From the NCBI GenBank assembly GCA_044379485.1, contig JBIPOE010000058.1, positions 1-26,461 of the forward strand: a stretch of DNA of 26,461 bases. The letters are read 5' to 3'. The position numbers and the translations under genes are program-made. Every line of letters begins with the position of its first letter. Positions within the stretch are counted from its first letter, which is position 1. The notes beneath the pieces were generated by a model that saw only the letters and a program-made list of their open reading frames with translations, had not been told where the DNA came from and searched no databases. Source of the DNA: CAMDMI01 sp044379485. GTDB lineage: Bacteria; Bacteroidota; Bacteroidia; Cytophagales; Flexibacteraceae. Shown in pieces: positions 5,725 through 13,165 of the stretch.

Positions 5725-8655
5725 ATGAAAATAGGAATTTTATTAGTTCTGGCTTTTGTTTTATCAATTTCTTTAGCCCAGGCAACTCATATTGTAGGAG
5801 GAGGATTTAATATGGTATATAAAGGAAATTACGAATATTCGATTCGTTTAACTCTTTATTTTGATAGCATAAACGGAAGTCAGGGAGCCATAGATGAAGA
5901 GGCAACTTTTACTATATTCAGGCAAAGTGATAATTTCAGACAATTACAAATTGATGTTCCACTAAAATCCCGAAATGAAACGATTCCCTATGACGCAAAC
6001 GATTGCGGATCAGCCACAAACATAAAAACCGCATTATTAATTTATGAAACAGAAATTTTTCTTTCTCCTTCTGAATTCAACCATCCTCAAGGCTATTATG
6101 TAATGTGGGAACGCTGCTGCCGAAATGGGACTATTACAAATATTGTAAGTCCAGGAGGAACGGGTCAAACATTTGTAATGACTTTTCCTCCTGTTCAAAA
6201 AAACAATATTCCCTTTGTTAATTCTTCCCCAGTATTCAAACCAGCTCCAAATAATTTATTCTGTATCAACCTTTTAAATAAAGTAAATTTTAGTGCCACA
6301 GATGCTGATGGGGATTCACTTGTCTATGATTTGGTGAATCCGTTAAATTCCATTACTGCTGATTCAATTATTCCAAGAATTCAGGATGGAACACCCGGCC
6401 CTTACCCTTCAGTTAAATGGAGGGCTGGCTATAGCATCACCAATCAAATCCCTGGTAACCCGGGTCTTACAGTTAACTCCAAAACAGGTATTTTGAATGT
6501 TTTCCCAAACTTAACCGGCCTTTTTGTTTTTTCAGTTCGTTGTTCAGAATACAGAAACGGAGTTAAAATAGGAGAAATCAGAAGGGAATTTCAACAGTTG
6601 GTAATCGATTGTCCTCCAAATACTGCCCCCAATGTGTTTGTCAGAGACCCAAATAAACCGCTGAATATTGGCAATAACGACACCATTTTTATCAGCAACA
6701 ATGGCATTAATTCCAATTGCGTTCAGGTCAAAATTACAGATCTTCAATTGGGACAAACCATTAGACTAATTGCAAATCCAATCAATTTTGTTCTTGCTGA
6801 GCCAATATCAGGCGATACAGTTAAACAGGTAATAAATCCGAACGATACTGTACGATTATCTTTTTGCTTGCCTGGCTGTCAAGGTTCTTCCAAAGAAAAT
6901 CCTTTTAGGATAAGAATTATTGCAAGGGACAACGGTTGTTCAGAAGCCCTTTCTGATACTTTGGAAATGTATTTGGTAGTTACCATTCCTCCATTTATAC
7001 CGGCTGGTTTAAAAATAACACCTGTTGACACCGCTTATATCCTAAATAGTTTCGATTCTCTAAAAATTCAGGCTGCTACTTTGGTAGCTTCTGGGCATTC
7101 AACCACATTAGAGCTTAAGGCATTTGACTCCAAAAACAACTTGCTAAACCTGGCAAATGCGGGATTTAGATTTCCTTTTAAAGCAGGTACTGGTTTGCTT
7201 TCAAGTAATTTTGAATTTAAGGCGGGCTGCGATTCTATTATTAATCAACCAGTTACGCTGAATTTTATTTCAACCACGACCTACTGCAACCAAATTTACA
7301 CCTCCATTAAAAAAGTAAGCCTCACTGTAAAACCTGCACCATTTATTCCAGCAGGTCTTGAATTGATTCCATCCGATTCCATTTACACCATAAATGGTTT
7401 GGATTCTTTAAAACTCCTGGCAAAAACTTTGATTTCAACTGGTTATCCCAATACCTTAAGATTGGATGCCTTTGACTCAAAAAACAGGCCTGTTAATCTT
7501 TCTTCAAGTGGTTTTATTTTCCCTTTTAGATCTGGAACCGGAATTCTAAATAGCCGATTTGAATTTAAAGCAAGCTGCGATTCAATTGAAAATCAACCTG
7601 TTCTGCTTAATTTTACCTCGAGTTCAACATATTGCAACAAAGTTTATTCAAGTTCCAGAAAGGTAAAGCTGCAGATAATTCCAATTCCAATTTTTCCAGC
7701 TGAACTTTCGCTTTTTCCACCAGATTCTTTTGTAACAGTTAAAAGTCTGGATTCTTTAAAAATCCTTACCAAATCAGGCTTAAAACCAAACAATACAAAC
7801 CTTCTTGAAATGGAAGTTAGAGATGAAAATGGCGATTTGGTCAATCTTATAACACTTGGTGCAAAGTTTCCATCGGTTTCAGGTCCAAGAGCTTTGAGTA
7901 GTTTATTTGAGTGGAAAACGCCTTGCATAGGCCAAAGTAGTAGGTTTTATACACTTAATTTCATTTCAAAAAGCAGCTTTTGCAATAAAACCTCAATTGT
8001 TAAAAAAGCGGTTAGAGTTGAAGTAAAGGCGGAATTTCCCTTACCCAAGGTTTATGTGGCTGGACAGGATACCAACCTTACTGAGTTTCAAGTGGATGGT
8101 AGCTCAAAGGAAACAACAACCATTCAACTGGAAGGGCTTACCATCAACCAAAAGAACATCAATATTAAGATTGTTGGAAATGGTGATAACAAATTGAGTG
8201 AATATGGTATTTCTTTTATCCCATTAGCAGGATTTGGCAAGGTTACAAGCCCATTAACCTGGAAACCAGAATGTTCTCAAAGTTTATTACCTTATCCATT
8301 CAATCTTCAAATTCAATCGAGCATTATTAATTGCACTTCTTTGTTGGCCGATACCATTTTATTGAAGTTTAAGTTTACAGAGAATCCAGCAATCATTTCA
8401 GAACCTAAAAACCTTTTCACCACTAATGGAGATGGTTTAAATGATTTTTTCTCCTTGAGTTCAGTTCTCATTCCTGGTGATTGCGAACTCAATTTTGAAG
8501 CCTTGGAGATATTTAATCGTTGGGGTAAAAAAGCATATTCAACTACAGATCCGAGTTTTAACTGGCCAAATGATACGCAAGAAGACGGAATATACTTTTA
8601 CTTTTTGAAATTTAAAGAGGGAAAATTCAATGGGTGGTTTAAGATTGTCAATTAA
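5725..8655 (+). CDS. Giant cell-surface protein with 116-residue tandem repeats and gliding-type T9SS sorting domain
   Basis: 976 residues. A Sec signal peptide (about 1-20) ends in 'LAQA', followed by the conserved Bacteroidota module that opens 'THIVGGGF' and contains 'YYVMWERCCRNG' and 'DADGDSLVYDL' (about 21-290). A beta-rich linker domain (about 297-422) leads into four consecutive units of exactly 116 residues (423-886). The C-terminal gliding-associated module (about 887-976) has 'NLFTTNGDGLNDFF' and 'LEIFNRWGKKAY'. The domain order fits a T9SS cargo anchored at or shed from the surface, possibly an adhesin; no enzyme motif is seen. The ATG at 5725 is chosen because an upstream ATG at 5705 meets a stop after seven codons. 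The gene ends tail to tail with the minus-strand barrel gene, the two stop codons overlapping. Confidence 0.88.
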   Translation: MKIGILLVLAFVLSISLAQATHIVGGGFNMVYKGNYEYSIRLTLYFDSINGSQGAIDEEATFTIFRQSDNFRQLQIDVPLKSRNETIPYDANDCGSATNIKTALLIYETEIFLSPSEFNHPQGYYVMWERCCRNGTITNIVSPGGTGQTFVMTFPPVQKNNIPFVNSSPVFKPAPNNLFCINLLNKVNFSATDADGDSLVYDLVNPLNSITADSIIPRIQDGTPGPYPSVKWRAGYSITNQIPGNPGLTVNSKTGILNVFPNLTGLFVFSVRCSEYRNGVKIGEIRREFQQLVIDCPPNTAPNVFVRDPNKPLNIGNNDTIFISNNGINSNCVQVKITDLQLGQTIRLIANPINFVLAEPISGDTVKQVINPNDTVRLSFCLPGCQGSSKENPFRIRIIARDNGCSEALSDTLEMYLVVTIPPFIPAGLKITPVDTAYILNSFDSLKIQAATLVASGHSTTLELKAFDSKNNLLNLANAGFRFPFKAGTGLLSSNFEFKAGCDSIINQPVTLNFISTTTYCNQIYTSIKKVSLTVKPAPFIPAGLELIPSDSIYTINGLDSLKLLAKTLISTGYPNTLRLDAFDSKNRPVNLSSSGFIFPFRSGTGILNSRFEFKASCDSIENQPVLLNFTSSSTYCNKVYSSSRKVKLQIIPIPIFPAELSLFPPDSFVTVKSLDSLKILTKSGLKPNNTNLLEMEVRDENGDLVNLITLGAKFPSVSGPRALSSLFEWKTPCIGQSSRFYTLNFISKSSFCNKTSIVKKAVRVEVKAEFPLPKVYVAGQDTNLTEFQVDGSSKETTTIQLEGLTINQKNINIKIVGNGDNKLSEYGISFIPLAGFGKVTSPLTWKPECSQSLLPYPFNLQIQSSIINCTSLLADTILLKFKFTENPAIISEPKNLFTTNGDGLNDFFSLSSVLIPGDCELNFEALEIFNRWGKKAYSTTDPSFNWPNDTQEDGIYFYFLKFKEGKFNGWFKIVN
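6991..8382 (+). repeat. Four tandem 348-bp (116-residue) coding repeats
   Basis: Units start at 6991, 7339, 7687 and 8035, always 348 bases apart. Units 1 and 2 are clearly similar ('FIPAGL...DSLK', 'FDSKN', 'CDSI-NQPV-LNF', 'TYCN'). Unit 3 keeps the frame of landmarks with more change, and unit 4 is barely recognisable except for 'PLTWKPEC'. The spacing has stayed exact while the sequence has drifted. Confidence 0.8.
8652..8655. other. Tail-to-tail overlap of two convergent stop codons
   Basis: The plus-strand stop is TAA at 8653-8655 and the minus-strand stop is TAA on 8654-8652, both built from the palindromic TTAA core. There is no intergenic DNA and no terminator hairpin, so the two transcripts must overlap in antisense unless termination happens inside the genes. 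Confidence 0.85.
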
Positions 8656-9209
8656 TCTTCATCCCGTTTCAAACCACCACCAATGGTAAAACCAGCTTTA
8701 ATGGCTGAATATGAAACTCCGTCTTTTACGAAATTGTGCTCAAGACTGATGTTGAACGTTTTATATTCAAATCCAATTCTTGGGCAAAAGCCTGTGTGGG
8801 TAAGAGTGGTTGAAGTTTTAGCCATATCTGGTCCATCAAAAAACAGATAGGAAGTATATGTTCCATATCCGATTCCCAAAAATGGCCTGAACTTTTTTGA
8901 GGCAATAATGGAGTAATCAAAAAATGGAACAATCGAAAAAATGCCAAGTGCCTTATAATCATCTTCGAAAATTGATCTTTGAACCATAATTGCAGATTCC
9001 AGGCGAAGGCCTAACCAGAAATTATCACTTAAGGCCACTTTAGGCTCCAATTGAAAGTCCAAAGGATATTTGTATTCCACATTTTTTGGCATTAAGTAGC
9101 CCAATGAAGCAATGATTTTAAACGGCTTGAAAATTCCATTTCCAGCAATAGCTGTTTGGGAAATTGATAAGATGGCCAAAAAGCCAAAGGCAGTAATAAG
9201 TTTTTTCAT
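8652..9209 (-). CDS. Small outer-membrane beta-barrel protein
   Basis: 185 residues with a clear Sec signal peptide (about 1-22, 'MKKLITAFGFLAILSISQTA' then IAG). Alternating hydrophobic/polar strands with aromatic girdles follow ('FWLGLRLESAIM', 'FRPFLGIGYGTYTSYLFF', 'FNISLEHNFV', 'AIKAGFTIGGGL'), typical of an 8-strand OmpA/OMP_b-brl-type barrel. No OmpA peptidoglycan-binding domain is present. It lies 36 bases downstream of the glycosidase gene on the same strand, so it is probably the last gene of that transcription unit, although a weak TACATTTT lies between them. Its stop codon overlaps that of the convergent surface-protein gene by three bases. Ligand and function are unknown. Confidence 0.75.
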   Translation of the reverse strand: MKKLITAFGFLAILSISQTAIAGNGIFKPFKIIASLGYLMPKNVEYKYPLDFQLEPKVALSDNFWLGLRLESAIMVQRSIFEDDYKALGIFSIVPFFDYSIIASKKFRPFLGIGYGTYTSYLFFDGPDMAKTSTTLTHTGFCPRIGFEYKTFNISLEHNFVKDGVSYSAIKAGFTIGGGLKRDED

Positions 9210-9245
9210 TGTTAAATGTTTTAGAGGTTGAAAATGTAAATGCCC

Positions 9246-11102
9246 TTATCTGGTCACTTGCATCATTTCAGCTTTCATCAAAGCCAACAAACCTCCCCAA
9301 AAGTAATACGGTTCCGAATTTACCAGAGGATCATCACATCTACCATTCATACCTGAGTAATTTTCACAGATCATTTTTGCCCTTTTGTACTCATTCATAA
9401 ATAGGCTGAATGACTGATTGGCAAGTATTTGGGCTTCTTTAAACCGGTTTTGTTTTATCAATCCTTTGAAAACCAAGTAGTTTAAAGGTGGCCAAACTGA
9501 ACCTTTCCAATAGCGTTGCTTTACAAAATCTGGATGGTTTCTGGCAATGGAAGGAAGACCAGGATAACCGCCAAGTCGCTGATTTTGAAGTAATAAACTA
9601 TCAATCATTTCCTGAGTTTGCTTTTTGGAAACCGCAGAAGTAAGTAAAGGGTAAAGCAGGGTCGGAGAAATAATTCTGCTCTTTGATTTCTTTGGCAAAT
9701 ACTGATTTTGAAAAAATCCGGTTTTTGGATTGTATAAACTTTGAAGCTCTTTTTTAAAGTAAGTAATGTTATGATTTAATTCTTTTTTCTCTATTAAAAA
9801 CGATTTTCCACATAATGCAGCAAGTTCAGAAAGCGATTCGCAATCAGCCAAATATAAAGAATTGAGGCCAACATCGTGCAACATCATCAATCCATTAGTA
9901 GAATCGAAGCTAACCGAATCGAACATAGGTGAATCATCCAGGCCAGATTCCAGTTTTGCACCAAGCAAAGAATGATTGGCCGGGTCAGCAAATGGGTTTG
10001 GTGATTTGTGAGAACCCCAGGAAAGCAGGTTGCCGTTCATTCTGGCTTTGAGCCACCAACGGTTCCATTTATACAATGCTGGAAAAACAGAATGAATAAA
10101 GGCTTGATTTTTAGTTTGTTTATACAATTCCAAAGCTACAATGCCACCTAGAGGTGGTTGAGATCTGTCCAATGCTTTTCTTCCATTTCCCTGGCTATTG
10201 TTGGTTGGAAATCCATCTTGGGCAGCATCATCTAAAACTGCCCGAAAACTACTGAAAGCCAAACTTGTATCTTTCAATCCATACCAACTGAGCAAAGAAC
10301 CCAGTAAATTGTCCCAACAAAAAATAACGTAACCTCCTCTATTCACGCTCCAAATTCGGTTCACAGTATGCAGAACGCGGTTTTTTCCAGGGTCATAAAT
10401 GGTATTCCAGGCCATGCAGGTTTGAATGGCAAATCGGCTAAGCTCAATGTCTTCCTTTAGATTAAAACCTTTGTAATACTCAGATTTGTTCTTCAATATC
10501 AATTGATTAAGGTCGGCGGTTTTAGGTACATCCTGACTGATTTGGTTTAACCAAAAATAGCTGGTGTCACGGGCTTCTATCATCAGGTTTGGCCCAACAG
10601 CAGGCACAGAAAAGTCAGTTGCAGGTTTTCCTAAACTTCCGGCTTTCCAATTCCCAGATTGTAAAAAGATTTCATTATCAAGCACATTGCCTTTCTTTTG
10701 CCAGATAAAATTCATGGATAGCATCAAACGCAATGGTAATTGATGTTTACTTTTTCGAATGATACGTAAGGCCAAAAGGCCTGCACTATTTTCCTGGGCA
10801 GATTCAATAATCAGGTTTTCGCCTTCCCAATCCATTTCCAGCTCCGTATAACTTCCATCCGAAGAATGGCCCATTGGTCGCACCACTTCTGCTTCTTTTT
10901 CTCTGGCCCCAATCCGAACTTCCGAAAGCACTTTTTCCTGGTTTCGGTGCACCTTTTTAAAATGCAATTGCAATTGAAGGCCCGTTTCTTGCTCCACCCA
11001 GGCACAGGCTGAGCGTGGGTTCCAGATTTGGAATTTTGCTTTTTGGGAAAAGACTGAAAAGCTAAAGAGAAAAAAGAAAATTACAGCCGGTTTCAGCATC
11101 AA
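9246..11102 (-). CDS. Exported clan GH-G (GH63/MGH1-like) glycoside hydrolase
   Basis: 618 residues. A signal peptide (about 1-19) ends 'FSVFSQ', so the enzyme is periplasmic or beyond. The second half is an (alpha/alpha)6 barrel of the GH63/GH37 type. Motifs seen: 'VIFCWDNLLGSLLSWYG' (about 260), 'DRSQPPLGGIVALELY', 'LESGLDDSPMFD' (about 381-392), 'QRYWKGSVWPPLNYLVFKGL' (about 523-545) and 'MICENYSGMNGR' (about 576-588). In GH63 enzymes the acid Asp sits in the '(E)SG-D-SP' stretch and the base Glu in the C-terminal 'ENY' stretch; both are present, so activity is expected. Substrate is unknown: alpha-glucoside, alpha-mannoside or mannosylglycerate-like are options. The ATG overlaps the last bases of the ABC ATPase gene (shared ATGA), so the two are translationally coupled. 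Confidence 0.8.
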   Translation of the reverse strand: MMLKPAVIFFFLFSFSVFSQKAKFQIWNPRSACAWVEQETGLQLQLHFKKVHRNQEKVLSEVRIGAREKEAEVVRPMGHSSDGSYTELEMDWEGENLIIESAQENSAGLLALRIIRKSKHQLPLRLMLSMNFIWQKKGNVLDNEIFLQSGNWKAGSLGKPATDFSVPAVGPNLMIEARDTSYFWLNQISQDVPKTADLNQLILKNKSEYYKGFNLKEDIELSRFAIQTCMAWNTIYDPGKNRVLHTVNRIWSVNRGGYVIFCWDNLLGSLLSWYGLKDTSLAFSSFRAVLDDAAQDGFPTNNSQGNGRKALDRSQPPLGGIVALELYKQTKNQAFIHSVFPALYKWNRWWLKARMNGNLLSWGSHKSPNPFADPANHSLLGAKLESGLDDSPMFDSVSFDSTNGLMMLHDVGLNSLYLADCESLSELAALCGKSFLIEKKELNHNITYFKKELQSLYNPKTGFFQNQYLPKKSKSRIISPTLLYPLLTSAVSKKQTQEMIDSLLLQNQRLGGYPGLPSIARNHPDFVKQRYWKGSVWPPLNYLVFKGLIKQNRFKEAQILANQSFSLFMNEYKRAKMICENYSGMNGRCDDPLVNSEPYYFWGGLLALMKAEMMQVTR

Positions 11103-11749
11103 AGCAAAATCAAACGGTCATGTTCCCAACCATAATCCGAACCTAAACTTGTCATAATCAAGGCTGAACCATTTTTAGCTGCCTCATTTTGAATTAGTAA
11201 TAAAGCCTTTTCTGCATTTTTATCATCCAGATGGCTAAAGGGCTCATCCATAATCAGGAAATCCGGCTTTTGAAGCAGACTTCTGATAATGGCCATCCTT
11301 TGCCTTTCTCCGTAAGAAAGCTGGTTGCATTTTTTATCCAAAAGAGATTCTACACCAAGGGTTTCAGCCATTGAAACAATAGAATCCTTTTCAAAAACAG
11401 ATCCTGCCAGTTTTCCTTTTAATTCCAGATTATCCCAAACCGTGTAGTCCATCAAAAGCCTGAGATCCTGAAAAACAATACTCGCTTCCAAAGCCCTGAA
11501 ATCTGACCAACGGGCGGCTGAAAATTTGCCTGTGTCTTCCCCATCAATTTTATAATATCCAGTAAAGTCTCTACGTAAACCATAAAGCAGGCTAATAAAA
11601 GAACTTTTTCCTTTTCCAGAAGGTGCAGTAACCAAAACCTGTTCGCCTTTGTTAATGGTTACGGTTTGGTTCCAGACCTGAGAGTGCTCTAAAGCCAAAG
11701 GTGGAAGCGTGTCGAAGCAAATGTTATTGAGTTGAATTTGGTTGGCCAT
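11099..11749 (-). CDS. ABC transporter ATP-binding protein, LolD/MacB-like, with altered H-loop
   Basis: 216 residues, one nucleotide-binding domain. Visible motifs: Walker A 'APSGKGKSS' (42-50), Q-loop 'VFQD' (Gln 94), signature 'LSYGERQR' (144-151) and Walker B 'FLIMDEP' (164-170) with D-loop 'SHLDD'. The switch histidine is absent: where relatives have 'VTHD', this protein has 'MTSLGSD', with Leu at about position 202. No permease gene is adjacent, so the partner is either elsewhere or missing. It lies 15 bases downstream of the lipoprotein gene and overlaps the glycosidase start by 4 bases, a tight operon. The size and motif style fit the LolD/FtsE/MacB group (lipoprotein release, mechanotransmission) better than a nutrient importer, but this is inference. 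Confidence 0.85.
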   Translation of the reverse strand: MANQIQLNNICFDTLPPLALEHSQVWNQTVTINKGEQVLVTAPSGKGKSSFISLLYGLRRDFTGYYKIDGEDTGKFSAARWSDFRALEASIVFQDLRLLMDYTVWDNLELKGKLAGSVFEKDSIVSMAETLGVESLLDKKCNQLSYGERQRMAIIRSLLQKPDFLIMDEPFSHLDDKNAEKALLLIQNEAAKNGSALIMTSLGSDYGWEHDRLILL

Positions 11750-11764
11750 AATTTTATAAGGCTT

Positions 11765-13003
11765 TCAAAGCGGCAATTTGTCCAAAAAATCTTCAGGCTT
11801 TGAAAAATCAAATTTTTCCGGATTAGTTACGTTTACCTTGATTCTGGTTTCATTCAGGTCATTTCCAGGTTGCAGAACCAAAGAGAAATATGTTTCCTTT
11901 TGCTTTATAAGAAGCTTCGCTAAAGCATTGTTATTCAATTTTTCAGGCAATGGCATAAATGGTCCTTTTCTTTCAGTTCCTGAAAAATGAACCTGATTTC
12001 CTGAATTTTCAATTTTAAAAGCCTCAGGCAATCTTATAATACTGCCAAGCTTTTTATACAAATCCACTGTTTCCTGGGCCTCATTTAGGTTTTTATAGAT
12101 TGCCATCAATTCAACATTTTGTTGAATTTCTTCCTGAGAGCAACCCAAAATAGATGCATAAACCGGGCCATCAATTGCGCTTAACTTTTCAATAAGTTCA
12201 TCTACAAAAGGAATATCAAAATAGTTGGATAACATCTCACCTAGTTTCTTCCAATCGGGTTTGAGCGCAAGTTTGATCTGGCAATTTTCCTTTTCCTCAA
12301 AATTCGGTTCTTCAAATGGCAACAAAAAAGTGCTAAACTGACCCTCTTTTAAAACAGCATCCATTTCCCATTTTTCAGCATTCAATTGCATATTTCCAGA
12401 GATTGAGGCTTCCAAAGGTGGCAACAATGGCAAGGTGTTTTCTTCCTCAACCTTGGCCCGGAAGGAAATCATTTCATTGGCAATAAAAGGATCATTTCCT
12501 CGTTTCAGCTTTTCCTTCACCAAAATTTGACTAATCTCCTCAGATTGAAAAACCGGACCAGTTATCGGATTGAAAAAATAGAAAACACAAAGATTTTTTT
12601 GCCAGACAACTTTTGCGTTTTTCAAATCATAAGTTTGAAAATCAGCCATTTCAGAAACCATTCCATTTGGATGTATTTGTTGAAGGGTTTTTAGAAAACT
12701 GGTTTCAGAAGCGATTCCTACCAAAAGAAAAAACCCACTTTGATCTTCTAAACTTGTTTGAAAAAAATAAGCAGGCTGGAAAAAGTCAAGTCCGGAGTCC
12801 TCAATTTTTAGATTCCATTTTTTAAAAATTGTATTGGAAATAAACTCCTGCTGGCCTTTTGCGGAAATTAATTCCGGAAAATTAATACGCACCAAAACCT
12901 GGCAGGAATCAGGAATTAATTCATTTACCTTGACTTTTTGACAGGAGAACTGAAAGAAAAGCAGGCACAAAATTAGAGTTCCAAATATTCGGTTCGTGGG
13001 CAC
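11765..13003 (-). CDS. Probable lipoprotein resembling the DUF4836 family
   Basis: 412 residues from a GTG at 13003; there is no in-frame ATG near the signal sequence. The N-terminus has a hydrophobic run ending 'FFQFSC' with Cys 21, a plausible lipoprotein cleavage site, so the mature protein should be lipid-anchored. After it come 'ELIPDSCQVLVRINFPELIS' and a later 'IDGPVYASILG', which resemble the two-fold pattern of Bacteroidota DUF4836 lipoproteins ('VP.DA..V..IN...L'). No catalytic motif is seen and function is unknown. It is the first gene of the minus-strand set that continues with the ABC ATPase, glycosidase and barrel. Family assignment is moderate; lipoprotein nature is fairly likely. 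Confidence 0.6.
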   Translation of the reverse strand: MPTNRIFGTLILCLLFFQFSCQKVKVNELIPDSCQVLVRINFPELISAKGQQEFISNTIFKKWNLKIEDSGLDFFQPAYFFQTSLEDQSGFFLLVGIASETSFLKTLQQIHPNGMVSEMADFQTYDLKNAKVVWQKNLCVFYFFNPITGPVFQSEEISQILVKEKLKRGNDPFIANEMISFRAKVEEENTLPLLPPLEASISGNMQLNAEKWEMDAVLKEGQFSTFLLPFEEPNFEEKENCQIKLALKPDWKKLGEMLSNYFDIPFVDELIEKLSAIDGPVYASILGCSQEEIQQNVELMAIYKNLNEAQETVDLYKKLGSIIRLPEAFKIENSGNQVHFSGTERKGPFMPLPEKLNNNALAKLLIKQKETYFSLVLQPGNDLNETRIKVNVTNPEKFDFSKPEDFLDKLPL

Positions 13004-13126
13004 AATTTCTTTTTTGGTTGGAGAAGGAGATGAATTTTAAATGCCAAATATTCAGCAGAAAACTTAAATAGTTATGAAAATTTTCAATAAGCTTCAAACC
13101 AATGTTTTACAAATGAAACAAAAAGC

Positions 13127-13134
13127 TAAATTTG
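13127..13134 (+). promoter_or_regulatory. -7 promoter box (TAAATTTG) for the 13166 surface-protein gene
   Basis: A full match to TAnnTTTG, with a TTTTAC about 22 bases upstream as a weak -33. Transcription would start near 13140, giving a leader of about 25 bases to the ATG at 13166. This rules out the alternative TTG start at 13139, which would sit at the transcription start. Confidence 0.6.
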
Positions 13135-13165
13135 CACCTTGTTTAACCAAACAACCAAACCAAAC

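Noticed and set aside
3859..11102. A polysaccharide utilisation locus spanning the DUF2264 protein and the glycosidase
   Set aside because: There is no SusC/SusD pair and no sensor/regulator, and the two enzymes lie in different operons separated by a plus-strand surface-protein gene.
13139..13165. TTG start at 13139 for the large surface protein
   Set aside because: It lies at the predicted transcription start (box at 13127-13134) and would put a polar extension in front of a complete signal peptide that starts at the ATG at 13166.
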